Below, one piece after another: positions 1-7,307 of a stretch of 23,493 nucleotides of DNA (the first letter of the stretch is position 1; every line of letters begins with the position of its first letter). A model generated the notes under the pieces. It worked only from the letters and a program-made list of their open reading frames with translations. It did no database searches and was not told the DNA's origin. This DNA is from an uncultured Lachnospiraceae bacterium (GTDB lineage: Bacteria; Bacillota; Clostridia; Lachnospirales; Lachnospiraceae). A program made the position numbers and the translations under genes. The stretch is from contig CADCQU010000171.1 of the NCBI GenBank assembly GCA_902803635.1, forward strand, positions 1-23,493, given 5' to 3'.

Positions 1-32
1 ATTATTATCTATTTTTTTGAGATTCCTCCTGC

Positions 33-2171
33 TCAGCCAGCCTCGGTCTCGGCCCCGAAGGTGGGGTCGTTGCGGTTGCCGAGAGTGATCTCGATCTCCA
101 TCTCCTCGTAGGCGGTTTCTGAGCTGTTGAGGCGTTCCACGGTGAACTTGACCTTCTCGCCGGCCGCATAATACTCCAGATAGCCCAAAAGCTGCGTCGA
201 GGAGGTGATGGTGCTCCCGTCGATGGCCGTGATGACGTCGCCCGCCTTAAGGCCGGCCGCCTCAGCCGGGCCGCCCTCCATAACATCGGAGACGTAGGCG
301 CCTGCCGGGTATCCCGACTGTACATAGAAGGTTGGCATCGTCATGCAATGGATGCCGATATAGGAGGCGTGCTCCGCGTCCACCTTCGTGCGTGCGGCCT
401 TGGTGCCGAGGTTCTCCAGGATCGGCCTCGCAGTCGCCATGGGGATCGCGTAGCCGACGCCCTCGATCTTGGTGTTCACGGCCTTGATCTCGTTGATGCC
501 GATCAGCTCCCCGCGAAGGTTAATGAGGGCCCCGCCGGAATTGCCCGGGTTGATGGAGGCGTCTGTCTGGATCAGCACGTGAACCACGTTATCCACCTCG
601 ACCTCGCGGTTCAGGGCGCTCACCACGCCGCAGGAAACCGACTGGCCGTAGCCAAGGGCGTTGCCGATGGCGACGACCGTCTCTCCGACGACCAACTGGT
701 CCGAATCACCAATCGTAATGACGCGAACCACGTCCAGTGTCTCCTGCGGGATGTCCGCCTTCTTTACCTGGACAATGGCAAGGTCGTTCCGCCCGTCGGT
801 CGCGGTGAGGGTTCCCTCGATCACGGAGTCGTCAATAAAGGTGACCGTAATCTTGTTCGCGTCGGAAATCACGTGGTCATTGGTCGCGATGAGCAGGTTC
901 TCCTCGGTCTCGCCGACGATGATGCCCGATCCGGCGCTGATATTTTCGTACGTCCCACCCTGGCCGAAGAAGTCCCTGTATTCCGTCAGGGACGTGTTGG
1001 TGATGGCCACCATGGACGGCATGGTCAGCTCGACCACCTCCGGAACCGTAAGGTCACGGTCTCCTGTCTCCTCGATGGCATCGTCCGGCAGCTGCGCCAG
1101 ACTCCCCTCCTCGCCGTGGTCACTCCGGCCGGCCGGCGTGCGGGACTCGTCGTTGTCCGGGCGATTGCCGATGATGACCTTCGGCGGCTCCTTCACCTCG
1201 GATGTCGTGGCCGTGGGAGTCTTCTGCGGGAAGATGCTCCCGATGAGGCGGCTCGCACCTACGAAGACCAGCGAGGCCACGAGGCCAAAGAGGGCTGCGA
1301 GGCCGATGATGGCCGCAATTTTCTTGCCCTTGCCGCCCTTCTTCTTCTCCGGGCCTTTTCCGGGGCCGCCGGGCCCCGAAGGTCCGCCCGGCCCGCCGTA
1401 GCTTACCGTTCCCGCAAAGGACCCGTTCCCGCGGTAGTTCGTGTCTGCCGCATTTGCCCGGCCAGCATAGGCTGCGTCCACCGCATTTGTATGGCTAGCA
1501 TTGGCTGTGTCCGCCGCAGTTGCCTGGCCGCCTTCCACAGTTCGCTGGCCATACGAAGCTCCTGTATAGGGTACCTGCCCCTCCGCCGTCCCTGCGTAGC
1601 CCTGTCGGGGACTCTCCTGGAAGCGATACACATCGTAGGGACTCGTGTACGGCTTCCGGACAGGCTGCTCAGACGAGGCTCCCCCGCTTTCCAAAACCGC
1701 GGCTGGTGTTTCCGGAACAGCCTCCGCCGTATCCATAATCGGCTCCTTTGCCGTCTGCGTATCCGCCCCGTAATGGATAGCCTGCACGAGCGGTGTCTCC
1801 GCCCCGTACCGCACATCCTCCACGGTCGGTGCCTCTGCCCCGTACCGCGCGGCCTCCACGTTCGGCGTCTCCGCCCCGTACCGCGCGGCCTCCACGGTCG
1901 GCTTCTCCGCCCTGAAGACCAAATCCTTTTCGTCCTTTGGCGCGTTCATCTCCTGCATGCCTGCAAATGCCTCGCCAACCGGCTCTTCCACAAATGCCGT
2001 CTTTGCTTCCGAGGGGCTCGGGATGCTGAACCCGCCAAAGCCATCTGCTCCCTCCTCGAAAGCTGTGTTTTCCGTTTTCAGGCTCCGGACATTTGCCAGA
2101 TAATCCGTACCGGAATCATTCGCCTGCTCGTTCCGATCTGCCGGTTCCTGGCCGTTATTCCAATCGTCCAT
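33..2171 (-). CDS. htrA: HtrA/DegP-type membrane-anchored serine protease with C-terminal PDZ domain
   Basis: This is a 712-residue envelope quality-control protease that should cut misfolded proteins outside the membrane. Residues 1-283 are a low-complexity, presumably cytoplasmic tail. It contains 12-residue repeats around YGAETPxVEAAR (about 97-144) and a Gly/Pro-rich then Lys-rich stretch just before the membrane. One transmembrane helix lies at about 284-306. The trypsin-like domain (about 375-590) shows an intact catalytic triad: His433 in NDHV, Asp463 in NDLA and Ser545 in NPGNSGG. A PDZ domain follows at about 600-697. The start is fixed by a strong AAGGAGGT at 2175-2182, spaced 3 nt from the ATG. 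The catalytic part is typical of the family, but the roughly 280-residue tail is far longer than in most HtrA proteins. It is last in the block, behind its own candidate promoter, so it may be regulated separately from the polysaccharide genes. The family call is secure; the role of the tail is unknown. Confidence 0.95.
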   Translation of the reverse strand: MDDWNNGQEPADRNEQANDSGTDYLANVRSLKTENTAFEEGADGFGGFSIPSPSEAKTAFVEEPVGEAFAGMQEMNAPKDEKDLVFRAEKPTVEAARYGAETPNVEAARYGAEAPTVEDVRYGAETPLVQAIHYGADTQTAKEPIMDTAEAVPETPAAVLESGGASSEQPVRKPYTSPYDVYRFQESPRQGYAGTAEGQVPYTGASYGQRTVEGGQATAADTANASHTNAVDAAYAGRANAADTNYRGNGSFAGTVSYGGPGGPSGPGGPGKGPEKKKGGKGKKIAAIIGLAALFGLVASLVFVGASRLIGSIFPQKTPTATTSEVKEPPKVIIGNRPDNDESRTPAGRSDHGEEGSLAQLPDDAIEETGDRDLTVPEVVELTMPSMVAITNTSLTEYRDFFGQGGTYENISAGSGIIVGETEENLLIATNDHVISDANKITVTFIDDSVIEGTLTATDGRNDLAIVQVKKADIPQETLDVVRVITIGDSDQLVVGETVVAIGNALGYGQSVSCGVVSALNREVEVDNVVHVLIQTDASINPGNSGGALINLRGELIGINEIKAVNTKIEGVGYAIPMATARPILENLGTKAARTKVDAEHASYIGIHCMTMPTFYVQSGYPAGAYVSDVMEGGPAEAAGLKAGDVITAIDGSTITSSTQLLGYLEYYAAGEKVKFTVERLNSSETAYEEMEIEITLGNRNDPTFGAETEAG
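1740..1883 (-). repeat. 36-bp in-frame tandem repeats in the htrA N-terminal tail
   Basis: About four copies of a 12-residue unit (RYGAETPxVEAA and variants) lie in tandem at residues 97-144, with a partial copy just before. The later copies are more diverged. The unit is a multiple of three, so gain or loss of a copy would keep the frame. Confidence 0.75.
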
Positions 2172-2191
2172 TGTACCTCCTTCGAAAACCT

Positions 2192-2209
2192 CCCATCGAA
2201 ATTGATGGG
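2192..2209 (-). other. Short hairpin in the htrA leader
   Basis: A perfect 6-bp inverted repeat, CCCATC and GATGGG, with a 6-nt loop lies 9 bases upstream of the htrA Shine-Dalgarno sequence. It does not itself cover that sequence. It has no clear T-run after it on the minus strand, so it is not a convincing terminator. It could be a leader structure or chance. Confidence 0.35.
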
Positions 2210-2220
2210 AAAAGCCTTCT

Positions 2221-2257
2221 TTGTATCAATTATATGCAAAAAGGATACAACAAACTT
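2221..2257 (-). promoter_or_regulatory. Candidate htrA promoter with an operator-like inverted repeat
   Basis: On the minus strand a perfect -10 hexamer TATAAT lies at 2229-2234. The hexamer 17 bp upstream (2252-2257, AAGTTT) is a poor -35. The -10 is enclosed by a perfect 7-bp inverted repeat, TTGTATC at 2221-2227 and GATACAA at 2244-2250. This is where a repressor or two-component regulator could bind. The promoter would lie about 50-60 bp before the htrA start. A weak -35 plus a dyad fits regulated expression, but this is inference. Confidence 0.4.
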
Positions 2258-2272
2258 GTGAAGAAACTGTGA

Positions 2273-3277
2273 TTATTTGAGACACTTTTCAAATTCCTCG
2301 CGGACGGCCTCCTCGTGGCCGGCCTCCCAGAAGCTCCGGTTGGACGTAAATGCCCGCACGGCAAATGCCGGCAAATGCCGGTAGGCCTTCCCGAGCCGAA
2401 ACCCTGTGAGCTTCGCCGCGCTGTGGACGACGAGCTTTGGCACGAGCAGCCAGTGCCCGGTTTTGACAAGGTGGCGGAAGGTTGCCGAGACGAGCCTTGC
2501 TCCCTCCCCGGCCGTCGGCACGCCATCAAAGACCTCCGGATGCATGGCCTCGGAGACGCCGTTGTCGAAATTCCGGTGAAACTGCTGCCGCGCAGAATAG
2601 TTGTGCGAATGGAGGACGCGGGCGTCGGCCTCGTAGACGATGGCCGCCCCCGCCTGGAGGGCCGTCGCCGCGAACACCATGTCCTCGTTGAAAATGCTGG
2701 GGACGGCGAAGCCGCCCAGCTCCAGAAGAAAGTCCCGTTCGTAGAGTGCGCAGACATTCGAGCAGAAAAAGGTCTTAATGCCAAGCTCCGGAAGATCCTC
2801 AATGACCTTCTTCCGGGAGCTTGGCGGGTAGTTGAACCGGCGGGTGTAGCGCTCGATGACGCCCGCATCCCTCTGGGGCAGCTGCCGTGCATAGGCGATA
2901 CGTACATTTGGCTTGGATATGGCCTGTACCAGCCGTTCCACGAGATATTTGTCGGCGGGCAGGGCATCCTGGGTCATAAAAAGAACATACTCGGCATCCG
3001 TCAGGCCAAGAGCCATTTGCCGCGTCCCGCCGTGGTCGAACGCGGCCTTGGGGATGTGGTGAACCCGGACATCGGAATAGCCCTCGACGAGCGTTGTGTC
3101 AAATGCCCCCTCCTCGGTGTTGATAAGGAGGATGTTCCGCGGCGCATGACTCTGCAAATGGAGACGCAAAAGGAGCGTCCGCAGCTCTGTACCCGGCCGG
3201 TAGGTCGGAATGACCACGTCCACAACGGCCCTAGCGCCCGTGCTATTCCCCTCCGAATTTTTTACATTTTCTTCCAT
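2273..3277 (-). CDS. Family 2 glycosyltransferase, probable rhamnosyltransferase
   Basis: This is a 334-residue cytoplasmic GT-A glycosyltransferase. The N-terminal GT2 strand VVIPTYRPG is at about 21-29. DHGGTR is at 81-86 and TQDALP, the metal/nucleotide-sugar site, at 102-107. NED at 197-199 is the likely catalytic base region. The HGGTR plus TQDA combination is characteristic of the rhamnosyltransferase branch of GT2 used in rhamnan and O-antigen synthesis, so dTDP-rhamnose is the likely donor. That fits rfbD elsewhere in the block. The ATG is preceded by AAGGAGAGG. The gene is separated from the LCP gene upstream by a 178-bp structured gap, so it may be only partly co-transcribed with it. 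Family confidence is high; the exact donor and linkage cannot be read from sequence. Confidence 0.88.
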   Translation of the reverse strand: MEENVKNSEGNSTGARAVVDVVIPTYRPGTELRTLLLRLHLQSHAPRNILLINTEEGAFDTTLVEGYSDVRVHHIPKAAFDHGGTRQMALGLTDAEYVLFMTQDALPADKYLVERLVQAISKPNVRIAYARQLPQRDAGVIERYTRRFNYPPSSRKKVIEDLPELGIKTFFCSNVCALYERDFLLELGGFAVPSIFNEDMVFAATALQAGAAIVYEADARVLHSHNYSARQQFHRNFDNGVSEAMHPEVFDGVPTAGEGARLVSATFRHLVKTGHWLLVPKLVVHSAAKLTGFRLGKAYRHLPAFAVRAFTSNRSFWEAGHEEAVREEFEKCLK

Positions 3278-3285
3278 CTTTCCTC

Positions 3286-3410
3286 TCCTTGCGAGCCGCG
3301 TGTTACCGAAGGCTCTGTGTAAAATTAGGTAGAGGAAGGCGAATGCCGAATCTCTACCCTCCTCGCGAGCCTCATGGTGCCGTAGCCAGCACGAGACTCT
3401 GTGAATAATA
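3286..3410. repeat. Imperfect direct repeat with hairpins in the LCP-GT2 gap
   Basis: Two related copies lie at about 3286-3327 and 3360-3410. Each has TCC(T/C)(T/C)GCGAGCC at one end and CTCTGTG followed by an A/T-rich stretch at the other. Each copy can fold. The first pairs GAGCC (3293-3297) with GGCTC (3311-3315). The second pairs GAGCCTC (3367-3373) with GAGACTC (3393-3399, one mismatch), with an inner GTGC/GCAC stem and a 3-nt bulge. The pair may be a small dispersed non-coding repeat or a duplicated regulatory hairpin. No open reading frame explains it. Confidence 0.5.
3321..3358 (-). terminator. Terminator-like hairpin with T-rich tail
   Basis: On the minus strand a 7-bp perfect stem (GGTAGAG/CTCTACC at 3352-3358 and 3328-3334) carries an inner GGC/GCC pairing and is followed by TAATTTT. 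It lies downstream of the LCP gene and upstream of the rhamnosyltransferase gene. It could terminate or attenuate transcription between them. The T-run is interrupted, so termination may be partial. Confidence 0.4.
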
Positions 3411-3436
3411 CAAGCGGACCGCTGCCGCGATCCGCT
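3402..3436 (-). terminator. Second terminator-like hairpin just after the LCP gene
   Basis: The inverted repeat AGCGGA (3413-3418) and TCCGCT (3431-3436) sits 20 bp beyond the LCP stop codon. On the minus strand it is followed by TTGTATTATT, a modest U-rich tail. On the plus strand it is followed by CTTTCATTTTT, which looks at least as good, so it could act in either direction. Strength is uncertain. Confidence 0.4.
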
Positions 3437-3455
3437 CTTTCATTTTTCTGTATTA

Positions 3456-5699
3456 CTATTTCAGTGTATCCGCCTCGCCGCCGCTGTTTCCAATCTCGCT
3501 GTCGGCGATTGCCTCCTCTCGCATCTCGGGGCCGTAGCCGGTGTTGAGGATGATCTGGCGGCTAAATTCCTTGACCGTCTGCGATGTTTCGTAGGAATCA
3601 AGGTCGTAAAGCCATTTATGAAGCTCAACAACGTTTTCATCCAGCGTAACCGGAATCACGGCGCTCATGATCTGCGGGCTGACATCCTTCCCGAGATGGA
3701 CTGCCGGAAAGCCCGTTGTCTTCTCGATTTCAAAATTGAACATCTTGGTCGCCATCGAGAAGATCTCTCCGACATCAAGACTCGTATAGCAGAGCGGCAG
3801 CACCTCGTCGAGAACGCGGTTGGCCATGCCGATGCCACCCGCCTTCACCTTCTGGATGACCTTCTCGATCACGAGACGCTGGCGCTGCGTGCGCTTCATG
3901 TCCCAGCCGTTGGTGTAACGGATACGGCAGTAGGCCGTCGCCTGGATTCCGTTCAAATGGTACTCGTGCGGCTCCTGCCCAACGAAGACCTCCAGCGGGT
4001 ACACCTGCTCACCGGTGATGGCCGCCGTCTCCACCTGGTAGTTGTTACAGTGGATGGCCTCCTGGTCGGTGAGCGTCACGTCGATGCCGCCCACGGCATC
4101 AACCAGCTTGATGACCGCCTTGAAATCGACCACCGCGTAGTCCTTGATGTTGAGGTCCAGGTTCGCGTTAATCATCGAGATGAGCTGCGGGGCACTGCCC
4201 AGGTTGTAGGCCGCATTTGCCTTATTGTACTGGTACTTGTTAACATTCTCCGGGCTCATAATGTTGAGGTAGGTGTCACGGTAGACCGAGACCAGCCGCA
4301 CCTTGCCCGTGCTGTTGTTGATGTTGCAAATAATCATCGTGTCGCTGTTGGCATAGTCGATCACGTCGGAGTCGCGGCTATCGATACCGACCAGAAGGAG
4401 GTTGGTGTAGCCAGACATCGTGTTGTCCTTCTTCACGTGCTCATCGACATAGACATCGTCCACGTCATGGACCTTCTGCACCTTGAGGTCGCGGCCAATG
4501 AGGCTGTACTTCCCAAACACGAAGGCCACGACAAATACCAGGACACCCAGAAGGACGAGGAGGAAGCTCATGAGGGCAATCATGCCAGCACTGCGTTTTT
4601 TCTTGGGCTTTCCCCTTCCAGCACTTCCAGCACTTCTGGGCGGATTCCCCGGATTCCTCGGCGGGACGTTCGAACCGCCGCTGCGGCCCTGGCCGCTGCC
4701 GCCCTTCATTTCCCGCCGGATCTGGCCGTTGGCAACCCGTCCGGTTGCTCCGGCCGGTCGCGCCTGCGCCGTCTGCCCGTTTGGGTTTGTCCTTGGGCGG
4801 GCCGGACGCTGCTGGCCGGCCTGCGCCTGTGCTGTTGTCTGGGGACGCGCGGTTCCCTGGGCGTTCCGCTGGGTTCCGGAAACGGTGCCCTGCGCCCGCT
4901 GCGGATTCTGCCGCTGGACGGCCTGGCCGTTTGACGCATACGCGCCGCCTGCCGCCCGCTGGGTAGCCTGGGCCTGTGCATACTGGGGATTTACAGGCCT
5001 TTGCCCGCCCTGCCCCTGCACGTACTGGCCGTTTGCGGTCCTCTGCCCGCCCTGCCTCTGCGCGTACTGGCCATTTGCGGTCCTCTGGACATTCTGTCCC
5101 TGCGTATACTGGCCATTTGCGGTTCTCTGGACACTCTGTCCCTGCGCGTACTGGCCGTTTGCGGGCCTTTGCCCGCCCTGCCTCTGCGCGTACTGACCAT
5201 TTGCTGATCTCTGGACATTCTGTCCCTGCGCGTACTGACCATTTGCCGTACGCTGGACGGCCTGCCCCTGTCCGGACTGTGCGTTTGCGGGACGCTGGCC
5301 ATTTGCCGCATACTGACCATTTCCGATCCGCTGCACGTTCTGTCCCTGCGGCCGCTGGCCGCCCTGCGATGTCCGCTGCCCGGCTCGCGCCTGTGCCTGT
5401 CGGCTGTAGGGATTCTGGCTGGCCGCCTGGGCCTGCCGCATATAGTAGCCACTCTCGACGGTTGCATTTGTCGCTTGCAGCTGCGCGTTCCGGGCATTCC
5501 CGTTATTTCCAACATTCCCTTCGGAAGCCCCACCCGCCATATTTGCCGTATTTCTGTAGGTGGTAGCGTCCTGCTCCTGGTAGTGCCCGCCGGGCATATG
5601 CTTGTCCGTGTAAGCAAATCGGCTGGTATGGCCCGTCTTCGCGGAGCTTTCCCTTGTCTCCTCCGGGTACCACCCGTTCTCGTCATACTTATCCGCCAT
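3456..5699 (-). CDS. LytR-CpsA-Psr (LCP) family cell-wall polymer ligase with a long Gln/Asn-rich N-terminal tail
   Basis: LCP enzymes move glycopolymers from undecaprenyl pyrophosphate to peptidoglycan on the outer face of the membrane. Counting from the start used here, residues 1-370 are low-complexity and Gln/Asn/Gly/Arg-rich. They include about ten 13-residue repeats around QRTANGQYAQGQ at roughly 111-245. A basic KPKKKR stop-transfer cluster precedes one transmembrane helix at about 371-396. The LCP domain follows from about 430, with LLLVGIDSRD, NSDTM (451-455), the Arg-Asp of VYRDT (472-476), and the conserved arginines of CRIRYTNGWD and RTQRQR (591-608). The start is placed at MADKYDENG because a GAGG-type site lies just upstream. 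An ATG 45 bp further up sits inside a hairpin and lacks a ribosome-binding site. It follows the initiating transferase gene by 89 bp, which suits a final attachment step. The catalytic call is secure; the tail is unusually long. Confidence 0.93.
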   Translation of the reverse strand: MADKYDENGWYPEETRESSAKTGHTSRFAYTDKHMPGGHYQEQDATTYRNTANMAGGASEGNVGNNGNARNAQLQATNATVESGYYMRQAQAASQNPYSRQAQARAGQRTSQGGQRPQGQNVQRIGNGQYAANGQRPANAQSGQGQAVQRTANGQYAQGQNVQRSANGQYAQRQGGQRPANGQYAQGQSVQRTANGQYTQGQNVQRTANGQYAQRQGGQRTANGQYVQGQGGQRPVNPQYAQAQATQRAAGGAYASNGQAVQRQNPQRAQGTVSGTQRNAQGTARPQTTAQAQAGQQRPARPRTNPNGQTAQARPAGATGRVANGQIRREMKGGSGQGRSGGSNVPPRNPGNPPRSAGSAGRGKPKKKRSAGMIALMSFLLVLLGVLVFVVAFVFGKYSLIGRDLKVQKVHDVDDVYVDEHVKKDNTMSGYTNLLLVGIDSRDSDVIDYANSDTMIICNINNSTGKVRLVSVYRDTYLNIMSPENVNKYQYNKANAAYNLGSAPQLISMINANLDLNIKDYAVVDFKAVIKLVDAVGGIDVTLTDQEAIHCNNYQVETAAITGEQVYPLEVFVGQEPHEYHLNGIQATAYCRIRYTNGWDMKRTQRQRLVIEKVIQKVKAGGIGMANRVLDEVLPLCYTSLDVGEIFSMATKMFNFEIEKTTGFPAVHLGKDVSPQIMSAVIPVTLDENVVELHKWLYDLDSYETSQTVKEFSRQIILNTGYGPEMREEAIADSEIGNSGGEADTLK
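4965..5369 (-). repeat. 39-bp in-frame tandem repeat array in the LCP gene
   Basis: About ten degenerate copies of a 13-codon unit encode variants of TANGQYAQGQNVQR (third copies read QRQGGQRP). The period is 39 bp and in frame, so recombination or slippage could change tail length without disrupting the enzyme. Copies differ at both silent and amino-acid-changing positions, which suggests an old array with partial homogenisation. Confidence 0.85.
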
Positions 5700-5726
5700 A
5701 AGAACCTCAACTTTCCTGCCAGGCTG

Positions 5727-5759
5727 CCCCAAGGCACCCGCCATGTTTGTCGCTTGGGG
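5727..5759 (-). other. Leader hairpin upstream of the LCP gene
   Basis: A perfect 7-bp inverted repeat, CCCCAAG (5727-5733) and CTTGGGG (5753-5759), encloses a 19-nt loop. It lies 27 bases before the chosen LCP start codon. There is no T-run after it on the minus strand, so it is not a terminator. It may be an mRNA leader structure, and it contains the rejected upstream ATG. Confidence 0.35.
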
Positions 5760-5788
5760 TATTTCACACCCTTTTTACAAGCATCGAC

Positions 5789-7195
5789 TCAATAGGCATT
5801 CTTGTTGACAAATCCGTTGAAGACCGTGAGGAACAGGATCTTGATGTCCAGTCCGATGGTCCAGTTTTCAATATAGTAAAGATCGTAATCAATCCGCCGC
5901 CGGATCGAGGTGTCGCCCCGGTAGCCGTGGATCTGCGCCCAGCCCGTCATGCCCGGACGCACCTGGTGCTTGACCATGTACCGCGGAATCTCCTCCTGGA
6001 ATTTTTCCACGTAGTAGGGCCGCTCCGGCCGCGGGCCGACGAGGGACATCTCGCCCTTCAGCACGTTGAAGAGCTGCGGGAGCTCGTCGATGCTGGTCTT
6101 GCGCATGAAGCGGCCGACAGGGGTCACCCGCGGGTCGTCCCGCACGGTCCACGCCTTGCTTTCCTTGTTCGGCTCCTGGACGACCATGGAGCGGAACTTG
6201 TACATGGTGAAGGGACGGTTGTGAAGGCCCACCCTCTCCTGCCGGAAAATCAGCGGTCCGGGGGATGTGGCCTTGATAATGATGGCGCAAATCAGCATCA
6301 CAGGAGATGCGATGATAATGCACACAAGACTCCCGAGGATGTCCATCAGGCGCTTCAATGCCGCCGAAAACGTATTTGTCAGCGGGACGTAGCGGATGTT
6401 GATAACCGGGAGTCCGAGGATGTCCTCGGTGTACGGTTTTGTCGGAATAATATTATAATAGTCAGGTATGAATTTTGTGTGAACTCCTGATTTTTCGCAG
6501 AGCGCGACGATTGATTCCAGGCGGTGGTACTCCGAGAGGCCCAGGGTGATGGCAATCTCATCCAGATGGTTCTCCGGGAGGATAACCATCAGGTTGTCAA
6601 TCCGTCCAAGCACCTTGATGCCCTTGTACATGGTGCCGGCCTCGATCCGGTCATCGAGGATGCCTCGGATGTTGAAGCCCCACTGGGGATTCGCGGTCAC
6701 GCGGTCAATATACTCCTCGGCAGCGCGGCTGTAGCCCACCAAAAGGACGTGGCGCTGGTTGCGCCCGTCCCTTCGGACACGCCGAAGGATGCCCCAGAGC
6801 AGAAAACGCACGGTGGTGTCAAGGAAGACGTTCAGGATAAAGAACATCACGATCATCGACCGCGACCAGTCCTGCTGGTGGGCAAGCTGCAAGGTGGCAA
6901 GGAAAATCAGAAGGCCGATGCCATTTGCCTCCAGGATGGCGGCAATCTCCAGCCGCCGGCCCTTGACGCGGCTTGGCGAATATAGATTGAAGGCCGAATA
7001 AAAGACCAGCATCACCGGAATCACGATGAGGAGCGCCCGGAGGTAGGTGTCGAGGGAAATGACCTCGACCGCCGTATCCTCGAACCAGCGGCTCCGGTAC
7101 CGGAGATACCAGGAAAAGACGTAGGCGAAAACGAGGACGACCGCATCGACCACCGCCAGAAACCGGCTAAAGTATTTCTGATTTTGTTCGATCAT
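5789..7195 (-). CDS. Undecaprenyl-phosphate sugar phosphotransferase (polyprenyl glycosylphosphotransferase, WbaP type)
   Basis: This enzyme starts the polysaccharide by moving a sugar-1-phosphate from a nucleotide sugar to undecaprenyl phosphate at the inner membrane face. The 468-residue protein has four N-terminal transmembrane helices. A Rossmann-like cytoplasmic domain follows, beginning HVLLVGYS at about 149. Then come a membrane hairpin near 285-308 and the C-terminal catalytic domain. Catalytic-domain motifs are FRQERVG (about 317-323), KFRSM (333-337), [20 protein letters not shown] (370-389) and [15 protein letters not shown]. Together these match the full-length WbaP/undecaprenyl-phosphate glucose phosphotransferase group. 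The first sugar (glucose or galactose) cannot be told. The ATG at 7193-7195 is chosen because GAGGAG (7201-7206) is 5 nt upstream; a GTG two codons earlier abuts that site. A promoter at 7247-7275 serves it, so initiation and attachment can be transcribed apart from the main operon. Confidence 0.94.
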   Translation of the reverse strand: MIEQNQKYFSRFLAVVDAVVLVFAYVFSWYLRYRSRWFEDTAVEVISLDTYLRALLIVIPVMLVFYSAFNLYSPSRVKGRRLEIAAILEANGIGLLIFLATLQLAHQQDWSRSMIVMFFILNVFLDTTVRFLLWGILRRVRRDGRNQRHVLLVGYSRAAEEYIDRVTANPQWGFNIRGILDDRIEAGTMYKGIKVLGRIDNLMVILPENHLDEIAITLGLSEYHRLESIVALCEKSGVHTKFIPDYYNIIPTKPYTEDILGLPVINIRYVPLTNTFSAALKRLMDILGSLVCIIIASPVMLICAIIIKATSPGPLIFRQERVGLHNRPFTMYKFRSMVVQEPNKESKAWTVRDDPRVTPVGRFMRKTSIDELPQLFNVLKGEMSLVGPRPERPYYVEKFQEEIPRYMVKHQVRPGMTGWAQIHGYRGDTSIRRRIDYDLYYIENWTIGLDIKILFLTVFNGFVNKNAY

Positions 7196-7246
7196 GCCCA
7201 CTCCTCGTCTGCAACAGAATCTTTATATAATTCCCTTCAAAGAAAG

Positions 7247-7275
7247 ATAATACTATAAACCATCTAAGAAATCAA
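7247..7275 (-). promoter_or_regulatory. Sigma-A-type promoter for the initiating transferase and LCP genes
   Basis: On the minus strand, TTGATT (7270-7275) and TATTAT (7247-7252) are separated by exactly 17 bp in an AT-rich island. Each hexamer differs from consensus at one or two positions. The predicted start of transcription is near 7240, giving a leader of about 45 nt before the ATG at 7195. This is the best promoter in the window by eye. Confidence 0.65.
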
Positions 7276-7307
7276 TAAACTTTCCATAAACAAGATATTA
7301 CAAGAAA

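Noticed and set aside
1..32. AGGAGG on the minus strand after the htrA stop, as if before another gene
   Set aside because: No start codon follows within the remaining bases, so no further gene can be supported at the window edge.
348..2261. A 637-codon open frame on the plus strand opposite htrA
   Set aside because: It is antisense to a gene with a complete HtrA domain set. Its product is Arg/His/Leu-rich without recognisable domains, a usual shadow in GC-rich DNA.
5700..5744. Longer LCP start (MAGALGQP...)
   Set aside because: That ATG lies in the loop of a hairpin and has no Shine-Dalgarno sequence. The ATG at 5697-5699 has a GAGG-type site.
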